A stretch of DNA of 64,000 nucleotides from an uncultured Caulobacterales bacterium (GTDB lineage: Bacteria; Pseudomonadota; Alphaproteobacteria; Caulobacterales; Caulobacteraceae). The stretch covers positions 46,557 to 110,556 of the forward strand of contig CAIMFV010000046.1 in NCBI GenBank assembly GCA_903840435.1. The letters are read 5' to 3'. Every line of letters begins with the position of its first letter. The first letter of the stretch is position 1. This document shows, piece by piece, positions 59,198-64,000 of the stretch. A program made the translations under genes and the position numbers. The notes under the pieces are model-generated. The model worked only from the letters and a program-made list of their open reading frames with translations, was not told the DNA's origin and searched no databases.

Positions 59198-62095
59198 CTA
59201 TTCGGTTCGGCAAACTTGGCGGTTCGCCTCAGGCGCCGAGGCCTGGGCGATGGCCTTTCCATCCCGCATCAAGGGTTGAGGGGTATCGCCCCTCAAGCCG
59301 AGCCACAGCGCGCGATTGAACTTGGCCGTATCGAGCTTGTCTTCCGACGAAAAATCCTGCCCGGCCATGGCCGCACTCCACCAGTCCGCGGAGCGACGCG
59401 GCGTCTCGAGACAGGCGCTGGTTGATTTCGGCAGTGGCAGCGCGGTGGTGTAGAGGATGTTCGGCACGCGCGCCTGATAATTCCACTCCGGCGCCTTGAT
59501 GTCGAAAACCTGCGTCATCGGCTCGGCCAAGGCATCATTCAGCCCGAGCGGATCGACGCCAAGAACGTCCACCATTGTACGGATCAGATTGATGGTCGTG
59601 TAGCGTTTGGAAATCACAGCATTGTGCCGGACATAGGGGCCGAGAATATAGGCGAGTGAACGATGGGCGCTGACGTGATCGGCCCCGTCTTGCGCATCAT
59701 CTTCGACGACGAAAATCAAGGTGTCCTTCGCGAACGGCCCCTTGGCGACCGCCTCGACCACCTGGCCCAGCGCGTAATCATTGTCGGCCATCTGGGTTTC
59801 TACCGTATTGACGCCATCAATCGCGTCCTTGAAGTCGCCGAAATGGTCGTGACTGATCCGCAGAAGGGTGAGAGCTGGTGCGCTGCCCTTTTCCGCAAAG
59901 CCATCATATTCGCGTTTCCACTCCACAACCCGCCAGAAGTCCGGAAATGCTTGGTCGAAGCTCCGGAAATAGGGATCAGTCATAGGTTGTAAGGCGGGTT
60001 TGGAGACATAGGCGACCACGAGGCCCGACTTCCAGGGTTCGTGCTCACGCGGGATTTGCACAGCGCCCGCCCGCGCCTCGTACCGCGACAGATCGACAAA
60101 GAAGCCGTAATTGCGCAGGCTCAAGCCCTTGGCGAGCGCGGCGTCCCAAATATAACCGCGCCCCACCCTGCCCCGCGGACCATCCGGCGCCCCGACATCG
60201 CGCGTGCCGACCAGCAGGTTGGGATCGTCGGGTGTCATGGGGTTGGCGTGCTTGCGGGCCGCGAGATCAGCAAACCCGACATTGATGTTTCGGTTGGCGC
60301 CTTCTTGGTCATATTGCAGCCCGCGCACCGCATAGTTCACCGGCGCTTCCCGCTCGGTAAAGTCATTGGTCCGTCCCGCCGTCGACCACTGCCAACCGGT
60401 ATTTGAGCTTTCTCCGTTGTCGAGAAAGTTGTCGAGGGTGACAAAGTCGTGCGCCAAGGCATGATGATTGGGCGTCAAGGCGGAACCCAAAAGGGTCAGG
60501 CTGGGATCCCCGTTCCCAGGCTGTAGGTCGCCTAAAACCTGATCATAGGTGCGGTTTTCTTTGACGATATAGATGACGTGATGGATGTGACCTCTCAAAA
60601 AGGCCATGGTCTCAGCGTCCTCCGCCGAGGTCTTGGCCAGATAGCGGTTGTTCTCCGCCACCTGACGGGTCAAGCGACCAAGCTCGGCTGGGTCCGGTGT
60701 CGGCAGGGTTAGAAAGCCCGCCTTTTCCAATTGCCAGACATAGTTATTGGCGCCGCGACAGGCTTCCTTCGTCAGATGCGGATTGCCGCGACAGGCGCCG
60801 ATATTGGGGCCCGGGTCGCTTTTGCCATTGACCACATAGATGTGCTTTTGATCGTGAGACATGGCGACCGCCGTCGGATACCAGCCTGTCGGAATAAGTC
60901 CGACGACCTTTGACTTCCGGGATGAAGCGGGCGAGGCGCGGTCATCATCTCCGTCGTCATCATCCTTCACCACCGAAGACCGTACGCCGACCGCGCGCGG
61001 AGACAGGGCGATTACGGCTATGGCGTTTTGCCCACCGTTCGAGACCAAGAGCGTGTGTCCATCGGGTGTGAGCGCCAGAGCATTGGGGTTGGCGCCACCG
61101 AGGTGCAGCGGATTGGCAAGAAGCCCGGGCGGCGCCTGGACGTCGATGCGCTCAAGCCATCGGCGCGTCTTTAGATCGACCACACCCACACGATCGGAAT
61201 TATCGAGCGCCACATAGAGACGGTTGCCCCGGCGATTGGTCACCAGCGCTGTCGGCTGCCCGTCGGTGGCAAGGCGCGCGCGCACGGCGATGTGACCCTT
61301 GGCGGAGACGCGAAGAAAGATGAGTTCACGATCCCGCAAGCTTGCGACAACCGCCGCGCCTTCGCCCAAAAAGGTCACCGCATTCGGAAAGGTGCCGCCG
61401 GGCTTGACCTGACCTCTCCGGTCACGAGGGCGCAGGTCGAGCTCGCTCAGGATATGTTTTTTCGCTGCGTCGATCAGCGTCACCGAATCATTTTGCAGGT
61501 TGGCCACGATCAGCCGTCGCCCGCTTGGGCTAACCGCGATTTCCGCCGCTTCGGGCTGGACGCCCTGGCCCAAGCCCTTCCCATGGACCAGAGCCAGGGT
61601 GTCGGATTTGCTAAACTGGCCCGCTGCATTGCGCCTAAAGGTGATCAGCGTGTCATTCACGCCGCCTGTCGCATAAAGGGCCTCGCCGGTGGGTGAAAAG
61701 CTCAAGCCCAGAAAGCTATTGGGAACGCTCAACACTTGAGACTTGCGCGGCTCAGCGCCAGAGATGTCGTAGAGAAAGATATATTCAGACGAGGCGGCGA
61801 GGATCGCTGCGCCCTTGTCATTGAAATTACGATTAAATCCCGATGTTAGGATGGCAAGCGTGCGCCCGTCTGGAGACAAGGCCAGAGCCGAGGCTTGGCC
61901 CGCTGTAAAGCTAGGCAATTCCGGTAAATCGGGATTGAGGGACCGGAAAATTGCCCCGCGCGCCACTTCCGGCGTGATGTCGACGCCGCTCGGCACGGAT
62001 GTGGCCCCAACCGCGACGGGCAAGATGAGCGCAGTCACGAGCGCAACCAAGCTTGCAAAACCCATCCCGCCAAGCCGAGGCATGTGTCGACGCAT
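59198..62095 (-). CDS. Secreted beta-propeller plus phosphoesterase-family protein
   Basis: 965 residues from ATG at 62095, with GGGAGAAGG upstream. A signal peptide (VALVTALILPVAVGATS) is followed by about 430 residues of YncE-like seven-bladed propeller repeats (FTAGQASALALSPDGRTLAI, VSPSGRRLIVANLQNDSV, ALTPDGHTLLVSNGGQNAI). The second half is a phosphoesterase/phospholipase-C-type domain (HVIYIVKENRTYDQVLGDL, then ALAHDFVTLDNF, FVVEDDAQDGADHVSAHRS with metal-binding Asp/His). The layout is typical of bifunctional YncE/alkaline phosphatase-superfamily proteins, exported to the periplasm or beyond. Substrate unknown. Confidence 0.9.
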   Translation of the reverse strand: MRRHMPRLGGMGFASLVALVTALILPVAVGATSVPSGVDITPEVARGAIFRSLNPDLPELPSFTAGQASALALSPDGRTLAILTSGFNRNFNDKGAAILAASSEYIFLYDISGAEPRKSQVLSVPNSFLGLSFSPTGEALYATGGVNDTLITFRRNAAGQFSKSDTLALVHGKGLGQGVQPEAAEIAVSPSGRRLIVANLQNDSVTLIDAAKKHILSELDLRPRDRRGQVKPGGTFPNAVTFLGEGAAVVASLRDRELIFLRVSAKGHIAVRARLATDGQPTALVTNRRGNRLYVALDNSDRVGVVDLKTRRWLERIDVQAPPGLLANPLHLGGANPNALALTPDGHTLLVSNGGQNAIAVIALSPRAVGVRSSVVKDDDDGDDDRASPASSRKSKVVGLIPTGWYPTAVAMSHDQKHIYVVNGKSDPGPNIGACRGNPHLTKEACRGANNYVWQLEKAGFLTLPTPDPAELGRLTRQVAENNRYLAKTSAEDAETMAFLRGHIHHVIYIVKENRTYDQVLGDLQPGNGDPSLTLLGSALTPNHHALAHDFVTLDNFLDNGESSNTGWQWSTAGRTNDFTEREAPVNYAVRGLQYDQEGANRNINVGFADLAARKHANPMTPDDPNLLVGTRDVGAPDGPRGRVGRGYIWDAALAKGLSLRNYGFFVDLSRYEARAGAVQIPREHEPWKSGLVVAYVSKPALQPMTDPYFRSFDQAFPDFWRVVEWKREYDGFAEKGSAPALTLLRISHDHFGDFKDAIDGVNTVETQMADNDYALGQVVEAVAKGPFAKDTLIFVVEDDAQDGADHVSAHRSLAYILGPYVRHNAVISKRYTTINLIRTMVDVLGVDPLGLNDALAEPMTQVFDIKAPEWNYQARVPNILYTTALPLPKSTSACLETPRRSADWWSAAMAGQDFSSEDKLDTAKFNRALWLGLRGDTPQPLMRDGKAIAQASAPEANRQVCRTE

Positions 62096-62216
62096 GAGGC
62101 CTTCTCCCAATTTCCCGCCAACCTATACCGTCTGAATATGACAGTCGACGTCGCCAACCGGTTGTTAGCCATATTGGATTATAGTGAACTCACATTCACT
62201 CTGAAGAGGCAGTTGC

Positions 62217-62552
62217 ATGGGTGCGCACGACGAAAGACGCAAGGTTCCACGACGCAGAACGCGGATGACGGTGGCAGCCCTTTGGGGTGAGCCCCCTGAG
62301 CAGGTTCGCGGGGCGATGAAAGACTTTTCCGACATGGGTGCCCGCGTCCTTTTGGAAGAGGCCGGCAAGGTTCCGCCCGACACGTTCGACCTGCTTCAAA
62401 TCTCGACCGGCATTCTGTTTGAATCCCGCGTTGTGTGGCGCTCAGACCTCTATATCGGGGTGATTTTCGAGCGCGCCGTCCCGCTCAAAGGCGCCACAGA
62501 ACCGCGCTTGATGAAGCGGGCCCAATTGTGGATTCGGATGCTCGGCCGCTAG
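62217..62552 (+). CDS. PilZ-domain c-di-GMP-binding protein
   Basis: 111 residues. The N-terminal RRKVPRRRTRMTV holds the RxxxR arginines, and DFSDMGARV is the D/NxSxxG motif, the two elements that bind c-di-GMP. Single-domain PilZ proteins act as adaptors in motility or polysaccharide control. AAGAGG precedes the ATG. It is near the flagellar cluster and a right-edge sensory gene. Confidence 0.88.
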   Translation: MGAHDERRKVPRRRTRMTVAALWGEPPEQVRGAMKDFSDMGARVLLEEAGKVPPDTFDLLQISTGILFESRVVWRSDLYIGVIFERAVPLKGATEPRLMKRAQLWIRMLGR

Positions 62553-62619
62553 GACAGCCATTTGTCGTCGCATTGAACTCTGGTTCATCGTCGAAACTTC
62601 GCGCCCTGCGTTGTGCGGC

Positions 62620-63018
62620 CTAAAAAGGTCCGTGCTGCGCAGGCGCAGGCGTGCTTTCCTTCGGCGCAGCAGGCGTTTGCGAAGGAAGGTCTGCAGCTGG
62701 CGCCTCATGCTCAGAGCTTGACTGAGGCTTGTCGGCGTCCTGATCATCTGCCGCATCTTCCTCATCGGCAGATTTGCGCAGCACAAGCTTTGTCGCCGAG
62801 GGATCGATAGCCGCATTGGCCGAGGCCGGATCGATCGGCGCGGCCCTTGGCACGGCATCAAGATTAAGCAGTTTGGTTTGCGCTGAGGGTAAAGGAATAG
62901 ACACAGCCTCGCCGGTCGGCCGGATTGTTTGCACGACGCCATAGGCAAAGCCGGCAGCGCTCGACACCAAAACGGTCAGCGCCACGCGCACCAGCGTGGA
63001 TTGAGAGGTTACCTTCAT
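62620..63018 (-). CDS. Membrane-anchored Asp/Glu/Pro-rich protein
   Basis: 132 residues: one N-terminal hydrophobic segment (VALTVLVSSAAGFAYGVV) and then a disordered tail rich in Asp, Glu, Ser and Pro (RKSADEEDAADDQDADKPQ). No family recognised. It is divergent from the partial gene at the right edge and convergent with the PilZ gene. Confidence 0.65.
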   Translation of the reverse strand: MKVTSQSTLVRVALTVLVSSAAGFAYGVVQTIRPTGEAVSIPLPSAQTKLLNLDAVPRAAPIDPASANAAIDPSATKLVLRKSADEEDAADDQDADKPQSSSEHEAPAADLPSQTPAAPKESTPAPAQHGPF

Positions 63019-63235
63019 AATGCAAATCTAACCAAGGCAGCGCCCTTTGCCCAGGCTCAATCCATAGGTTCGAAACCCTGATCAAGGCAAAATCACGTCC
63101 GAAAAATGTAATCATGGCTAAAGATAAGAACCAAGGATTTACGTTTTACCCCTAAGACTGCTCCGGTCGGATAGGGATCAGAGCCAAGTCTTGTGATCAA
63201 GTCCCCGCTTCGACACGGAATTTGGAGGTCGAAAC

Positions 63236-64000
63236 GTGCTCAACGCGAATGATAAGGCGGCCCGGTTTTTAGGCTTTGCCTTCGCCAGCGCCGACCTGCT
63301 TTTCGAAGTTGATCGATCTGGACAGATCGTCTTCGCCCTTGGTGCCCGCCGCCAACTGACCGGTGACCTCAATCCCAATTTGATTGGTCAATCCTGGAAG
63401 GCCATTGTTGCGCCGATTGACCACGAATTTATGCAAACCCTCTTGCGGCAATTAGATAAGCCGGGCCGCTGCGGTCCTGTGCGCCTGACCTTGCGCTCGG
63501 ATTCGGATCAGCCCCGCCACGCCTCGTTTAGCGCCTGCAAGCTCGACATCAGCGCCGACCATATTCATTGCGTGCTTTCACTGAGCGGCGGCGGCGCTTT
63601 TGGCGCGGTCGAAGCTGACGGCATGATGACGCACGAGAACTTCGTCCGCGCCGCACCCGAGATCGTTAGCCGTGCCTTTGACAGCGGCGTGGAATTGATC
63701 CTCGAACTGATCGACCTCGAAGCCTCGCGCGGAAATAGCGCCGATGACGATGGCGTGATGAATTCTCTGTCCGCCATGTTGCGGTCGGAAGCCTATGGCG
63801 GATCGGCGGTGGCGCGCTTGAGCCCTGGCCAATTCGCTCTGTTGCGCAAAACCGACTCCACCGGCGGCTTTGAAAGCCGGTTGAGTAGCTTTGCCGATGA
63901 GCACGGGATGGAGCCGCTGAAAAGCGCCTCGGTCGCCATCGATGCCCAGCAGCCGCCGATTTCGATGTTGCGCGCCATTCGCGCCACCTTGGACACGGTG
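63236..64000 (+). CDS. Sensory signalling protein, PAS-like N-terminus (3' partial; possibly EAL family)
   Basis: Open from GTG at 63236, with GGAGG 7 nt upstream, to the right edge without a stop (255 codons). The first 110 residues look PAS-like (FASADLLFEVDRSGQIVFAL, LIGQSWKAIVAP). Later residues (LSAMLRSEAYGGSAVARLSP, FALLRKTDSTGGF) have the shape of the degenerate GGDEF-like region that precedes EAL domains in some c-di-GMP phosphodiesterases. The part that would prove this is past the edge. The neighbouring PilZ gene fits a c-di-GMP theme. Confidence 0.65.
   Translation, partial: MLNANDKAARFLGFAFASADLLFEVDRSGQIVFALGARRQLTGDLNPNLIGQSWKAIVAPIDHEFMQTLLRQLDKPGRCGPVRLTLRSDSDQPRHASFSACKLDISADHIHCVLSLSGGGAFGAVEADGMMTHENFVRAAPEIVSRAFDSGVELILELIDLEASRGNSADDDGVMNSLSAMLRSEAYGGSAVARLSPGQFALLRKTDSTGGFESRLSSFADEHGMEPLKSASVAIDAQQPPISMLRAIRATLDTV

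Overview
The window reads as chromosome of a GC-rich alphaproteobacterium, most likely Caulobacterales or a relative. Three things point there: the FlmA/FlmH/FlaEY-like/FlbT/FlaF flagellin-modification and flagellin-control cluster, a GTTC-N7-GTTC type LexA box upstream of ssb, and the general gene content (NodT-type RND operon, TonB receptor, short-Q-loop bd oxidase with a GbsR-type regulator). Genes are packed tightly, with many ATGA overlaps. I see no tRNA, rRNA, CRISPR array, transposase or prophage.

1-20.3 kb is a surface-sugar locus. A B12/radical-SAM protein entering from the left edge (+) converges on a long minus-strand operon running from 15.9 kb down to 2 kb. In order of transcription that operon encodes a nucleotidyltransferase-PfkB kinase fusion, paired TPP-dependent E1 alpha and beta proteins, two DegT/DnrJ-type aminotransferases, an unknown protein, two sugar SDRs, a zinc-ribbon C-methyltransferase, a PhyH dioxygenase, a radical SAM/SPASM protein and a probable glycosyltransferase. 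A NeuB-type synthase (+) separates it from a second minus-strand operon: SDR, glucose-1-phosphate cytidylyltransferase (rfbF) and CDP-4-keto-6-deoxyglucose 3-dehydrase (rfbH). Together they suggest CDP-3,6-dideoxy sugars that are further branched, by acyl/acetaldehyde transfer from the TPP pair and by C-methylation. CDP-glucose 4,6-dehydratase, the RfbI-type reductase and any CMP-sugar synthetase are not in view. This is the most novel-looking part of the window.

20.4-34.9 kb is efflux and envelope. A TetR regulator is divergent from an RND tripartite operon across a tandem palindromic operator. Then follow an MBL hydrolase, a TonB-dependent receptor, an SDR, an M20 peptidase and a copper pair (PCuAC chaperone plus a UreH/TauE-like membrane protein).

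35-36.9 kb holds a lone unknown 396-residue protein beside a very AT-rich gap, probably a foreign islet. 36.9-49.8 kb is mostly metabolic: YceI, NUDIX, GbsR with cytochrome bd (cydAB plus a 40-residue DUF2474 subunit), a serine hydrolase coupled to propionyl-CoA synthetase, a crotonase, AccA and an SRPBCC protein. A small HNH endonuclease/C5-methyltransferase cassette is wedged next to ssb, and ssb has a LexA box.

50-57 kb is flagellar, with two envelope proteins of unknown role before it: FlaEY-like protein, FlmH, FlmA, FlbT and FlaF. 57-64 kb carries NnrU plus a thiolase-like protein, a beta-propeller phosphoesterase, a PilZ protein, a small membrane-anchored protein and the start of a sensory protein cut by the right edge.
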